DNA from: JANNNF01 sp963772935
GTDB taxonomy: Bacteria > Pseudomonadota > Alphaproteobacteria > Rhodobacterales > Rhodobacteraceae
NCBI GenBank assembly: GCA_963772935.1
Contig: CAVYZK010000008.1
Location: 62,001 to 126,000, forward strand
Direction: 5' to 3'
DNA length: 64,000 nucleotides
Shown piece after piece: positions 19,227 to 28,008 of this stretch; positions within the stretch are counted from its first letter, which is position 1, and each line of letters opens with the position of its first letter. The notes beneath the pieces are model-generated. The model saw only the letters and a list, made by a program, of their open reading frames with translations, was not told where the DNA came from and did no database searches. A program made the translations under genes and the position numbers.

Positions 19227-19580
19227 TTACTTCAGCTTGATGCAGAAATGTTTTCTGACCGGCTGTTCAATCGTCCAGGTGCCTTTGAAGCCCGGCTCGA
19301 CGGCAAACCCATCACCGGGGCGCAGGGTCACTGGCACGCCGCCATCTGGTGTGATGGTGATCTGACCTTCGATCAGATGGACAAATTCGTAAAATTTGTA
19401 GCTTGCATGCCAGGTGCCCGTCGTCGCCGCCCAGGTGCCGCTGATCACGCTGCCATCAAGCGACGTGTGCTGCACCCATGTCTTCATGGTCGGGTTGCCT
19501 TCAACCTTGGTCCAGCCTTCAAGATCGGTCAGCATCGGTTCGGGGCCGGGTGGCGGAAAGCGGAAAACCATATCGCTCAT
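19227..19580 (-). CDS. Cupin-domain protein (EutQ/ureidoglycine-type cupin)
   Basis: Single-domain cupin of 117 residues. The core includes GTWHASYKFYEFVHLIEGQITITPDGG and LRPGDGFAVEPGFKGTW, typical of the Cupin_3 (DUF861) group. In that group the conserved His/Glu set is reduced, so metal binding and catalysis are uncertain. It is monocistronic as far as can be seen; about 180 non-coding bases separate it from the divergent acetyltransferase gene. Confidence 0.85.
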   Translation of the reverse strand: MSDMVFRFPPPGPEPMLTDLEGWTKVEGNPTMKTWVQHTSLDGSVISGTWAATTGTWHASYKFYEFVHLIEGQITITPDGGVPVTLRPGDGFAVEPGFKGTWTIEQPVRKHFCIKLK

Positions 19581-19763
19581 GTCAGTCCCTCCAGGGATTT
19601 TCGTTCAGGGTTTGTCGTATGGCTGAACGATCAGGCTGACAAGGGCCAAGCGCGCCCCCCCCGGGTGGTGCATCCTCTGTAACCAATGGGAAAAGCCGCT
19701 ATTGATGCGCCGGCTGATCAATTGCATATGCAAAGCTCTGGCAGATAAGGGAAGGAAACGGCC

Positions 19764-20339
19764 ATGTTGATCCGCCAAGCAAAAGCGTCGGATGCGGCGC
19801 ATCTGGTGCGCTTTATCAACATGGCGGCGGATGATCTGCCCCTGCATTTCTGGCGCAAATCGGTTGGCCCCGAGGGCGACCCTTGGGCCTATGGGCAGGA
19901 ACGGGCGGCGCGGGAAAGCGGGAATTTTTCCTATCGGAATGCGTGGCTTGCGGAACTGAACGGCGAGGTTGCGGCCTGCCTGCTGGGTTATCCGGCCGAG
20001 GATACGCCCACCCCGATAGACCCCGACACCCCCCCGATCTTCGTGCCTCTGCTGGAGTTGGAAGCTCTGGCCCCGGCGACGTGGTATCTGAATGTGCTGG
20101 CAACCTACGATGCCCATCGTGGCAAGGGCTGCGGCAGCGCGCTTCTGGCCTGTGCCGAGGATGCGGCACGCAGCAGCGGGCACGGGTCTGTCAGTCTGAT
20201 TGCCGCCGACACGCATCAGGATGCGCTGCATCTCTATGCAGGCAAAGGCTACCATGAGGTGGCCCGGCGCGCGGTCGTAAAGGGGGACTGGCGGGTGGAT
20301 GCCAAGGAATGGATCCTGTTCGTGAAATCTGTCGGCTGA
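19764..20339 (+). CDS. GNAT-family N-acetyltransferase
   Basis: Protein of 191 residues with the acetyl-CoA-binding motif A (LNVLATYDAHRGKGCGSALLACAE) and a C-terminal motif B (HLYAGKGYHEVARR). The start MLIRQAKASDAAHLV is typical of the family. AAGGAAA lies just upstream of the ATG. The acceptor substrate is unknown. Confidence 0.9.
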   Translation: MLIRQAKASDAAHLVRFINMAADDLPLHFWRKSVGPEGDPWAYGQERAARESGNFSYRNAWLAELNGEVAACLLGYPAEDTPTPIDPDTPPIFVPLLELEALAPATWYLNVLATYDAHRGKGCGSALLACAEDAARSSGHGSVSLIAADTHQDALHLYAGKGYHEVARRAVVKGDWRVDAKEWILFVKSVG

Positions 20340-20416
20340 TGGGGCGTGCCGTCAGCCAACCCGCACCGCACTAACGCAAACAGGGCGTCGATCCGATGGC
20401 AGAGGGGCGCAGCCCC

Positions 20417-20809
20417 CTATCCCTCAAAGCGATCCGCATCGCTGCGGTCGTGGTCATAGCGCCGTGCCAGCGGGAACGGCGGCAGCCATGCTTCGCGCCG
20501 GATCGTCCAAAGCTCATACGTCGGCTGAAACTGGTTTGGTTCATCCAGAGCCCCGAGGTTCACTTCCACTTCATCGCCACTGCGCCCAAACACCGGTGAC
20601 CCACAGTGAGGGCAGAAAAACCGCCCACCGTAGTCGCGGGTTTCCCCTGTAACCGCTACCGCCTGTTGCGGGAAAATTGCCGAGGCATGGAAAACGGCCC
20701 CATGATGCTTGCGGCAGTCAAGGCAATGGCACAGACCCACCCGGAAGGGCATGCCCGCAGCCGTGATGCGGACCTTCCCACACAGGCACCCACCGCTGAC
20801 GTTATTCAT
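20417..20809 (-). CDS. GFA-family (glutathione-dependent formaldehyde-activating-like) zinc protein
   Basis: Protein of 130 residues of the Mss4-like GFA fold. The zinc ligands are visible in GGCLCGKVR, LCHCLDCRKHHG and FFCPHCGSPVF. Despite the family name, most members have unknown reactions. The ATG at 20809 (MNNVSGGCLCG) is the family-like start; the frame continues to 20887. It lies just downstream of tRNA-Phe on the same strand. Confidence 0.88.
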   Translation of the reverse strand: MNNVSGGCLCGKVRITAAGMPFRVGLCHCLDCRKHHGAVFHASAIFPQQAVAVTGETRDYGGRFFCPHCGSPVFGRSGDEVEVNLGALDEPNQFQPTYELWTIRREAWLPPFPLARRYDHDRSDADRFEG

Positions 20810-20920
20810 GCCAAGCCCCCCGCCCACAAAAATCCCCGCAGGATGTTGCCCGCAAATCCGTATTGCCACAAGGATTGCGCCACGCAACCCAAATCATCGC
20901 CGAATAACAATGGGATAAAG

Positions 20921-20996
20921 TGGTGCCCGGAGCCGGAATCGAACCAGCGACACGCGGATTTTCAATCCGCTGCTCTACCAACTGAGCTATCCGGGC
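20921..20996 (-). tRNA. tRNA-Phe (GAA)
   Basis: The minus strand reads as a complete 76-base cloverleaf: acceptor GCCCGGA pairing with TCCGGGC, D-arm TAGCTCAGTTGGTAGAGCA, anticodon loop CTGAAAATC with GAA anticodon, T-loop GGTTCGATTCC, and an encoded 3' CCA (20921-20923). Confidence 0.97.
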
Positions 20997-21092
20997 ACTC
21001 TGTGACAGGCACTGCCTGTCGGTCGGCGGGTGATACGTCAGGCGGGCGGGGCTGTCCAGAGGGTTTGGCGGAAAAAAACGATGGGATGGCGG

Positions 21093-21278
21093 CTATTGCG
21101 GGCGGGGTGGGGCGGTGCCCTGTTCGGGGCCATCGCTGGACCCTTCGTCGTCCACTGCCTCTACCGGAATCGCGTAAGATCCGTTCAGCCATTTCGCCAG
21201 ATCCACATCCGCGCAGCGGCGTGAACAGAAGGGGCGGTAGGCCGGGTCGGGTTTGCGCGCGCAGATCGGGCAGGTCAT
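21093..21278 (-). CDS. yacG: DNA gyrase inhibitor YacG
   Basis: Zinc-binding protein of 61 residues with four Cys ligands (CPIC at 3-6, CSRRC at 18-22) and the typical sequence FCSRRCADVDLAKWLNGSYAIP. YacG binds GyrB and inhibits gyrase in E. coli. It overlaps the RNase E/G stop by four bases, giving a maf-rng-yacG operon order common in Rhodobacteraceae. Confidence 0.93.
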   Translation of the reverse strand: MTCPICARKPDPAYRPFCSRRCADVDLAKWLNGSYAIPVEAVDDEGSSDGPEQGTAPPRPQ

Positions 21279-22312
21279 GCCAGCAGGTCCGCAATCGGCA
21301 AACGGTCGCGCTTGCGGGTGATCTCGTACAGGCCAAGCGTGGTCCAGCCGGCAAGGTTCACCTCGGCCTCGCCCTTGAAGGCGGCCTTCAGCACCTGATC
21401 CAGAATGGCGCGGTCGCGTTTCGGCATGGGGGCGAAATCGACCACCACCTGGCCGCCCAACCCCCGCAGCCGCAACTGGCGCGGCAGGTCGCGGGCCGCG
21501 GCGATGTTGACCTTCAGGCTGGCCGCCGGGCTGGTATCCGGCCCGGTGTTCACATCCACCGCTGTCAGCGCACGGGTGGGTTCCAGCATCATGTGGCCGC
21601 CGCCCGCAAGGTCCACCCGGGGGGTGCGCAGGGCGTCGATCAGGTCCAGCACGTTATGCGTCTCAAAGCAGCCCGCGTCCGTGACCACCTCATCCGGGGC
21701 GGGGTCGAGCCAGTCGCGGAACGCCACGTCATGCGCGCCGGGGCCATCGACCAGCAGTTCGGGCGGGCCGTTCAGGTCGGCCAGAACGGCCTCGGCAAGG
21801 CCACGCATGGCGGCGATATCTTCGAAGATCGCGTCATCTTCAGCCTCGTCGCAGGCCGACCGCAGGATCAGGCCAAGCGACTCGTCCGCCCCCGCCATGC
21901 CCGCCTTTGCCATCGCGTCCAACTCGGCGCGCTGATCCTCGTCCTTGATCCGGCGCGAGATGTTCAGGCCCGGCGCACCCGGGGTGATGATGGCAAAGCG
22001 CGATTTGAACAGCAGACGGTGGGTGACAGGCACCGCCTTGCCCGCCTCGGACGTGCCCGACACCTGCACCAGAATCCGCTGGCCAGGGCTGATGCCCGAG
22101 ATTTGCCGCAAGAACCCGGTGCCGCCCGGCAGGGTCACAAAGATGCCGCCCTGTCCCTTGACGGGACGGTCAGCGACAGCGCGGTAGATCGCTCCCGGGA
22201 TCGCTACGTCGCCTGCCGGATCAATCGCCAGATCCTGCAACACGCCGTCCACCATCAGGGCCGCAGCGGGGCGGCCTGCGAGCTCATCAAGACACACCAC
22301 ACGGCCAATCAT
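21275..22312 (-). CDS. Ribonuclease E/G family protein
   Basis: Short RNase E/G-type endoribonuclease of 345 residues. It retains the catalytic-domain blocks RGGHMMLEPTRALTAVDVNTG (metal-binding Asp of the DNase-like fold) and GLGGQVVVDFAPM, but lacks the long C-terminal degradosome scaffold and the Zn-link Cys pair, which are typical omissions in this short class. The ATG at 22312 (MIGRVVCLDEL) overlaps the maf stop. Likely roles are rRNA or mRNA processing; the full-length RNase E is expected elsewhere in the genome. Confidence 0.88.
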   Translation of the reverse strand: MIGRVVCLDELAGRPAAALMVDGVLQDLAIDPAGDVAIPGAIYRAVADRPVKGQGGIFVTLPGGTGFLRQISGISPGQRILVQVSGTSEAGKAVPVTHRLLFKSRFAIITPGAPGLNISRRIKDEDQRAELDAMAKAGMAGADESLGLILRSACDEAEDDAIFEDIAAMRGLAEAVLADLNGPPELLVDGPGAHDVAFRDWLDPAPDEVVTDAGCFETHNVLDLIDALRTPRVDLAGGGHMMLEPTRALTAVDVNTGPDTSPAASLKVNIAAARDLPRQLRLRGLGGQVVVDFAPMPKRDRAILDQVLKAAFKGEAEVNLAGWTTLGLYEITRKRDRLPIADLLA

Positions 22313-22884
22313 GCACGCCTCCAAAGCGGATAGCCCGCTGCGGACAGCAGGGCCGAGGTTTCGGCCAAAGGCAGGCCCACGATGCCGGTAAAGCTGCCCG
22401 ATATCCACGGGATGAACGCGCCCGCCATGCCCTGAATGCCGTAGGCTCCGGCCTTACCCTGCCATTCGCCACTGTCCAGATAGGCGTTCAACTCCACATC
22501 CGACAGCCGCTTCATCTTGACGGCGCTGATGCTGTGCTTTTCCCACACCCGGTCGCCCCGGCGCACGGCAACAGCGGTGATCACCTGATGACGGCGCCCA
22601 CCAAGGGCGGTCAGGAACGCCGCCGCCTGCCCTGCCCCGTCAGGTTTGCCCATGATCCGGCGGCCAAGCGCCACGGTGGTGTCTGCGCACAGCACGATAT
22701 CATCCGGCCCGGCCTGCACCGCCTGCGCCTTTTCGCGCGCCAGACGGCAGGCATAGGGCAAGGGCAACTCGGCCCGCCTTGGGTCTTCGTCAATGTCGGG
22801 GGGCAGCACGGCATCGGGCACGACACCGATCTGGGCCAGCAATTCCAACCGGCGCGGGCTGCCTGATCCCAGAATGAACCGCAA
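22309..22884 (-). CDS. maf: Maf family nucleotide pyrophosphatase
   Basis: Protein of 191 residues hydrolysing non-canonical or pyrimidine nucleoside triphosphates. The family start appears as LRFILGSGSPRRLELL, with catalytic region ADTTVALGRRIMGKP and the YGIQGMAGAFIPWISGSFTGIVGLPL block. The start codon at 22884 is TTG, four bases beyond the infA stop. It is the middle gene of infA-maf-rng-yacG. Confidence 0.93.
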   Translation of the reverse strand: MRFILGSGSPRRLELLAQIGVVPDAVLPPDIDEDPRRAELPLPYACRLAREKAQAVQAGPDDIVLCADTTVALGRRIMGKPDGAGQAAAFLTALGGRRHQVITAVAVRRGDRVWEKHSISAVKMKRLSDVELNAYLDSGEWQGKAGAYGIQGMAGAFIPWISGSFTGIVGLPLAETSALLSAAGYPLWRRA

Positions 22885-22890
22885 GGTCAG

Positions 22891-23109
22891 TTACTTGAAG
22901 CGATAGTTGATGCGGCCTTTCGACAGGTCATAGGGGGTCATTTCCACCTGTACCTTGTCACCTGCCAGAACGCGGATGCGGTTCTTGCGCATCTTGCCTG
23001 CCATCACTGCGATCAATTCATGGCCATTTTCGAGTTCGACCTTGAATGTCGCGTTTGGCAAGAGTTCCTTGACGACACCGGGGAATTCGAGAATGTCTTC
23101 CTTGGCCAT
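22891..23109 (-). CDS. infA: Translation initiation factor IF-1
   Basis: Complete 72-residue S1-like OB-fold protein (MAKEDILEFPGVVKELLPNA ... DKVQVEMTPYDLSKGRINYR), essential for initiation on the 30S subunit. It heads the operon infA-maf-rng-yacG. Confidence 0.98.
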   Translation of the reverse strand: MAKEDILEFPGVVKELLPNATFKVELENGHELIAVMAGKMRKNRIRVLAGDKVQVEMTPYDLSKGRINYRFK

Positions 23110-23210
23110 GGTCTCTCCAATAAGGGTAGGGCCCGCGAGTACGGCGCAGGCATCCGGTGCGTCCTATGCGCCGGGTCGTGGCGGTTTTCAAGAGGAAAAT
23201 GCGGGGCACC

Positions 23211-23237
23211 CGTAGGATGGGCAATCTGCCCATCCCA
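23211..23237. repeat. GTAGGATGGGC palindromic repeat
   Basis: CGTAGGATGGGCAATC followed by TGCCCATCC forms a short inverted repeat between purS and infA. It is one of five copies in the window. Confidence 0.7.
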
Positions 23238-23245
23238 AGATCAAA

Positions 23246-23485
23246 TCAAAGAATCTCGACCCGGTAGCCTTCGATCACAGTGTTCGCCAGCAGCTTGTCG
23301 CACATGGCCTTCACGTCAGCCTCGGCCTTGGCTGCATCGGTATGGGCCAGATCAAGCTCGATCACCTTGCCCTGCCGCACGCCATTGACGCCCGCAAAAC
23401 CCAATGACCCAAGCGCGTGTTTCACAGCCTCACCCTGCGGGTCCAGAACGCCGGATTTCAGCATGACGGTGACGCGGGCTTTCAT
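23246..23485 (-). CDS. purS: Phosphoribosylformylglycinamidine synthase subunit PurS
   Basis: Protein of 79 residues (MKARVTVMLKSGVLDPQGEA ... LLANTVIEGYRVEIL), the small subunit that bridges PurQ and PurL in the fourth step of purine synthesis. The ATG at 23485 is chosen; an in-frame start two codons upstream is less family-like. It lies 63 bases downstream of purC on the same strand, as expected for purC-purS-purQ clusters; purQ is not next here, infA is. Confidence 0.95.
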   Translation of the reverse strand: MKARVTVMLKSGVLDPQGEAVKHALGSLGFAGVNGVRQGKVIELDLAHTDAAKAEADVKAMCDKLLANTVIEGYRVEIL

Positions 23486-23548
23486 GGGCATATCCTTTGG
23501 GCTTTGATGGCGAGTGGCTTAGCGCCCTGCCCCGGTCGGGGCAAGGTG

Positions 23549-24325
23549 TCAGTTGATCAGGGTCGGCTTGGTCGTGTGCGTGACATTGGACGGCAGCACC
23601 CCCAGACGACGCGCAAGCTCAGTATAAACGTCGGCCAGCGGCCCCGGTTCGGGCACCGGCGATCCGTCCCGCTCGGGCTGGCCCCGGTCGTTCTGGCCGC
23701 GCATGTCCCACAGACGGCAACTGTCGGGGCTGATCTCATCTGCCACGATCAGGCGCATGTAATCGCCTTCCCAGACCCGGCCCACCTCGATGCGGAAATC
23801 GGCCAGACGGATGCCAACCCCCATCATCACACCCGACAGAAAGTCGTTCACCCGCAGCGCAAGGGCGACCATATCGTCAAGGTCTTGTTGGGTAGCCCAG
23901 CCGAACGCGACGATATGCTCCTCGGCCACCATGGGCGAGCCGAGTTTTTCGTCCTTGAAGTAATACTCCACAATCGGGCGCGGCAGGGCGGTGCCTTCGG
24001 GGATACCCAGCTTGGTCGAAATCTCGCCTGCCGCAAAGTTGCGGACCACAACCTCCAGCGGGATGATTTCCGCCATCCGCACCAGTTGTTCGCGCATGTT
24101 GATGCGGCGGATGAAATGGGTCGGCACGCCGATGGCGTTCAGGCCAGACATGAAAAACTCGGACAGGCGGTTGTTCAGCACGCCCTTGCCTTCCACAGCC
24201 GCCGGAACCGCCGCTGTCGGCATCGAGGCCCCGTCATCCTTGAAATACTGGATCAGTGTTCCCGGTTCAGGCCCTTCGTACAGGATTTTCGCCTTGCCCT
24301 CGTACACCTTCTTGCGCCGCGCCAT
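23549..24325 (-). CDS. purC: Phosphoribosylaminoimidazole-succinocarboxamide synthase (SAICAR synthetase)
   Basis: Protein of 258 residues that condenses CAIR with aspartate using ATP. Signature blocks are KVYEGKAKILYEGPEPG (N-terminal ATP-binding), VVVRNFAAGE and LADFRIEVGR. Length is normal. A possible promoter lies in the 196 bases to the divergent zeta-subunit gene. Confidence 0.97.
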   Translation of the reverse strand: MARRKKVYEGKAKILYEGPEPGTLIQYFKDDGASMPTAAVPAAVEGKGVLNNRLSEFFMSGLNAIGVPTHFIRRINMREQLVRMAEIIPLEVVVRNFAAGEISTKLGIPEGTALPRPIVEYYFKDEKLGSPMVAEEHIVAFGWATQQDLDDMVALALRVNDFLSGVMMGVGIRLADFRIEVGRVWEGDYMRLIVADEISPDSCRLWDMRGQNDRGQPERDGSPVPEPGPLADVYTELARRLGVLPSNVTHTTKPTLIN

Positions 24326-24521
24326 GAACTCTCCGATGCAAATGACGAATGGGGCGGCGATCAGCCACCCCTCGTCTTCGGTTTCGGGCTATACGATATG
24401 CGGCGGGCGGCGGCAAGCCGTGCGATATCTGAAGGCACGCCACTTGCAGGACAAGGGCGGGCGGGGCATATGAAAGGCAATGCATTCCAACAGACACCAT
24501 TCCACCAGACAGGGGCCGGCC

Positions 24522-24836
24522 ATGACAACCTTCGACAACCGCGAACACGCTTTTGAGAACAAGTTCGCCCATGACGCCGAAATGCAGTTCCGCGCAGGTG
24601 CGCGTGCGAACAAGCTGCTGGGTCTGTGGGCCGCAGGTCTGCTGGGCAAATCCGGCGACGAGGCGACCGCCTATGCGATGACGGTCGTGCAGGCCGATTT
24701 TGAAGAAGCGGGCACCGAAGATGTGGTCCGCAAAGTGGCCGCCGACGTGGCAGGCAAAGCCAGCGTTGATGATGTACGCGCCAAACTGACCGAATTGCTG
24801 CCTGTCGCCAAGACGCAGTTGATGTCGGAAATCTGA
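24522..24836 (+). CDS. DUF1476 protein, F1-ATPase zeta-subunit homologue
   Basis: Protein of 104 residues (MTTFDNREHAFENKFAHDAEMQF ...) matching DUF1476. In Paracoccus denitrificans the family member is the zeta inhibitor of the F1Fo-ATP synthase, whose N-terminal segment wedges into the catalytic interface. The ATG at 24522 gives the usual N-terminus. It is divergent from purC and followed by a strong terminator, so it is monocistronic. Confidence 0.92.
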   Translation: MTTFDNREHAFENKFAHDAEMQFRAGARANKLLGLWAAGLLGKSGDEATAYAMTVVQADFEEAGTEDVVRKVAADVAGKASVDDVRAKLTELLPVAKTQLMSEI

Positions 24837-24859
24837 CCCTTCGCCAAGTCGTGACAAAC

Positions 24860-24892
24860 CGCGCCCCCGCATCCCGGGGAGCGCGTTTTTTG
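24860..24892 (+). terminator. Rho-independent terminator of the zeta-subunit gene
   Basis: A GC-rich hairpin (CGCGCCCCCG, loop CATC, CGGGGAGCGCG) is followed directly by six T residues. Confidence 0.85.
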
Positions 24893-25002
24893 TTTTGGGT
24901 GCCCTGACGCGCACCGCGATCAATGCGTCACATTTTACCTGTTAGCAAAGCCTGAACCACCCTGCCGCTACACCCAGTAGCAACCATGGCAGGAGGCGTT
25001 TT

Positions 25003-26899
25003 GTGCCACACAGACTTCAGACCACCCTACCGGCGCCTGTCCTGCCAGTCTGGGGCAAGATCGCACTGTCGTTTGGCTTGGCCCTTGGGCTGGTCTGGCT
25101 GCTGGCGCGCAGACTGGCGGGCATTGATCCGGGTCAGGTGCGCGACGGGCTGGCGCTTGTACCACTTGCTGCGTGGGCACTGGCGCTGCTGGCGACAGCG
25201 GTCAGCTTTTGGGCGGCGGGGCGCTATGATGCCGTGATCCACCGGCATCTTGGCACCGGATTTCATGGGCGACAGGCGCGGCGCGCGGGCTTTGCCGCGA
25301 TTGCCATTTCGCAAACGCTGGGTCTCGGGCTGATCACCGGCGCGCTGGTGCGGTGGCGGCTGCTGCCGGGGTTGAGCTTGTGGCAGGCCACCCGGGTCAC
25401 TGGCGTTGTCACCGCCAGTTTTCTGGGCGGTTGGGCTGTTGTGACGGCGACAACCCTTGTCCTGCTACCCGACGCGCCGTTCAAGCCGGCGGCCCTTGCG
25501 GTGCTGGGTCTGGCCTGTGGCGCGCTGATCCTGCGCGCGGGGCCTTGGCCACTGCTAGCGCTTCCGGCGCGCTGTGCCGGGGTTGGGGATGCTGGGCCAT
25601 CTGCTGATCCTGACGGCAATTGATACCGGCATGGCGGGCACCGCGTTATGGCTGCTGATGCCGGGCGATATCGCGCTTGCCACGGTGCTGCCCGCCTTTC
25701 TGCTGGCCTTCGGGGCGGGCATGATCTCGGGCAGTCCCGGCGGGGTTGGCGCGTTTGAACTGACCTTGCTGGCACTGCTGCCACCGGGGCAGGATGCGGG
25801 GGTCCTGGCCGCCGTACTCGCCTTTCGCGCGATCTACTACGCGGGGCCTGCGGTTCTGGGCGGGGCGCTGCTGGCGCGGGGGGCCGTTGCGCGCCCGCAA
25901 GCACCGGTTCCCGATCTGACGCATGCCTTCGCCGAAGCGCAGTTGCTGTATCAAGGCCAGCTTACAGCCTTGCCTGCAGCACGGGGGCACCTTCTGACAG
26001 GCCGGACGCGGCAGGCGCTGGTTTCCCTGCGCCAGCCGTTTGGCGATGTGACACCCGATGCCGCGCTATGCGCCTTGCGCCAGGCCGCCCGGGCCGCGCA
26101 TCTGCGGCCGGTGCTGTACAAATGCCCCGCCCGCATGGCTGTCGCGGCCCGCCGTGCGGGCTTTGCTCTGCGCCGTGTCGCCCAGGAGGCGTGGCTTGAT
26201 CCAGCGACCTTTACCCTCGCCACCCCAACCCGCGCCGCGCTGCGCCGCAAACTTCGCAAAGCCGCCAGCAGCGGGGTGGTGGCTCAGCTGACCACGGCCT
26301 TGCCACTGGCAGATGTGGCAGCCCTGAACGCGCGGTGGGTCGCCGCACACGGGGCCGAGCACGGCTTTTCCATGGGCCGTTTTGCACCGGGCTATGTCGC
26401 GCGGCAAAAGGTGATCCTTGCGTGGGCCAAGGGCCGGTTGGTGGGGTTTGCCAGCTTTCACGCCACCCCCACCGAATGGGCGCTGGACCTGCTGCGCCCC
26501 GATCCCGCCGCGCCCGACGGCACCGCCCATGCGCTGATCATCGCGGGTCTTGAAGCTGCAAAATCGGCAGGTGCCGCCCGGCTTTCACTTGCTGCGGCCC
26601 CGGCGCACAGCTTTGCGGGTGCCCCTGCCCTGCCCCGCAGTCTGGCCCCGCTCGCCCGGTACCTTTGCGCAAACGGGCTTGCGCAGTTCAAGCAAAGTTT
26701 TGCCCCGCGATGGCAGCCCCTGTACCTTTGCGCCCCGTCATGGCCTGCGCTTGGCGTGGCAGCGATTGACCTGATTGTTGCGGTCCGCTTTCCTGCGCCT
26801 CTCCACCCTGAACCTGCAGACCCGGTCAGTGCAGATATCGAATATGAAATTGCCACGGCGCGACAGTCATGGCACAGGATAAGACAACGATTGCGGTAG
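25003..26899 (+). CDS. MprF-like membrane protein (flippase plus DUF2156 aminoacyl-lipid synthase domain; frameshifted)
   Basis: About 632 residues once one extra base is removed near 25570. The N-terminal half has seven or so hydrophobic segments of the lysylphosphatidylglycerol flippase/UPF0104 type (ISQTLGLGLITGALVRWRLL, SGSPGGVGAFELTLLALLPP, FRAIYYAGPAVLGG). The C-terminal half is a GNAT-like DUF2156 domain (AALRRKLRKAASSGVVAQL, HGAEHGFSMGRFAPGYV, GFASFHATPTEWALDLLRPD). MprF enzymes add an amino acid to phosphatidylglycerol and flip it, lowering membrane charge. The amino acid used here is unknown. The start is GTG at 25003 with a perfect AGGAGG upstream. Length is 3n+1, like the other interrupted genes. 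Confidence 0.85.
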
Positions 26900-26933
26900 C
26901 GCGCCGCCCCTTCATGCCAAAGGTCTTGCCCCC

Positions 26934-27950
26934 ATGTCAAACGATGCCCTGTCCCGCCTGCTTGCCACCCGTGACTGGCTTTTGGCCGATGGGGCCACGG
27001 GCACCAACCTGTTCAACATGGGGCTGGAATCGGGCGAGCCGCCCGAGTTCTGGAACACTGACCGCCCCGACAACATCCGCACCCTCTACAAAGGGGCTGT
27101 CGATGCGGGGTCCGATATTTTCCTGACCAACACCTTCGGCGGCAACGCCAGCCGGTTGAAACTGCATCAGGCCGAAGGCCGGGTGCGCGAGTTGAACCGG
27201 GTCGGTGCCGCCTTGGGCCGTGAGATCGCCGATGCCTCAGGCCGCACCATCGTGGTGGCTGGCTCGGTCGGCCCCACCGGTGAGATTTTCCAACCCATGG
27301 GCACCCTGACGCATGAGCTGGCGGTCGAGATGTTCCACGAACAGGCCGAAGGCCTGAAAGAGGGCGGCGCGGATGTGCTGTGGGTTGAAACCATCTCGGC
27401 GTTTGAAGAATACAAGGCGGCGGCAGAGGCGGCGGCCTTGGCGGGCATGCCTTGGGTCGGCACCATGAGCTTTGATACCGCAGGGCGCACGATGATGGGA
27501 GTCACCTCGGCGGCGCTTGCCGATATGGTGGAAAAACTGCCAAACCCACCGCTGGCGTTTGGGGCAAACTGCGGCGTTGGCGCATCCGATCTGATGCGCA
27601 CCGTGCTGGGCTTTGCGGCGCAAGGGTCCGAACGCCCGATCGTGGCCAAGGGCAATGCGGGGATCCCGAAATACCATGACGGCCACATCCATTACGATGG
27701 CACGCCCGAGCTGATGGCGGAATATGCGGTGCTCGCACGCGATGCAGGTGTGCGGATCATCGGCGGTTGCTGCGGCACCATGCCGGTGCATCTGGCGTCG
27801 ATGCGTGCCGCCCTCGAAACCCGGCCCGCAGGTCCGCGCCCGACGCTGGACCTGATTTCCGAGAAACTGGGCGGGTTCTCATCCGCGTCTGATGGCACTG
27901 GCGACACCTCGGGTGATCCCAAACGCGAACGGCGCGGTCGGCGGGGATAA
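26934..27950 (+). CDS. bmt: Betaine-homocysteine S-methyltransferase
   Basis: Homocysteine S-methyltransferase-domain protein of 338 residues. The zinc ligands are in ANCGVGASD and IIGGCCGTMP, and the N-terminal blocks LADGATGTNLFNMGLESGEPPEFWN and LTNTFGGNASRLKLH match the BMT group found in Rhodobacteraceae. The probable reaction is methyl transfer from glycine betaine to homocysteine, giving methionine and dimethylglycine. The corrinoid protein at 29250 is the usual neighbour, and the dehydrogenase at 8737 could use the dimethylglycine formed, which is inference. Confidence 0.88.
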   Translation: MSNDALSRLLATRDWLLADGATGTNLFNMGLESGEPPEFWNTDRPDNIRTLYKGAVDAGSDIFLTNTFGGNASRLKLHQAEGRVRELNRVGAALGREIADASGRTIVVAGSVGPTGEIFQPMGTLTHELAVEMFHEQAEGLKEGGADVLWVETISAFEEYKAAAEAAALAGMPWVGTMSFDTAGRTMMGVTSAALADMVEKLPNPPLAFGANCGVGASDLMRTVLGFAAQGSERPIVAKGNAGIPKYHDGHIHYDGTPELMAEYAVLARDAGVRIIGGCCGTMPVHLASMRAALETRPAGPRPTLDLISEKLGGFSSASDGTGDTSGDPKRERRGRRG

Positions 27951-27955
27951 GCGCC

Positions 27956-27995
27956 GATTTCTTTGAAGAAATCACCCCGTTTTCTTCAATGAAAA
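27956..27995. terminator. Two AT-rich hairpins between convergent genes
   Basis: GATTTCT and AGAAATC form one inverted repeat (27956-27973), and TTTTC and GAAAA form a second close by. They lie between bmt and the convergent radical SAM gene, where a bidirectional terminator is expected. They resemble the TTCGAA-centred palindromes near 42751. Confidence 0.45.
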
Positions 27996-28008
27996 TAAGG
28001 CCGTTCCG

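Noticed and set aside
20606..22333. 575-codon plus-strand frame across tRNA-Phe and RNase E/G
   Set aside because: It crosses the tRNA and is antisense to yacG and the RNase gene, which match known families.
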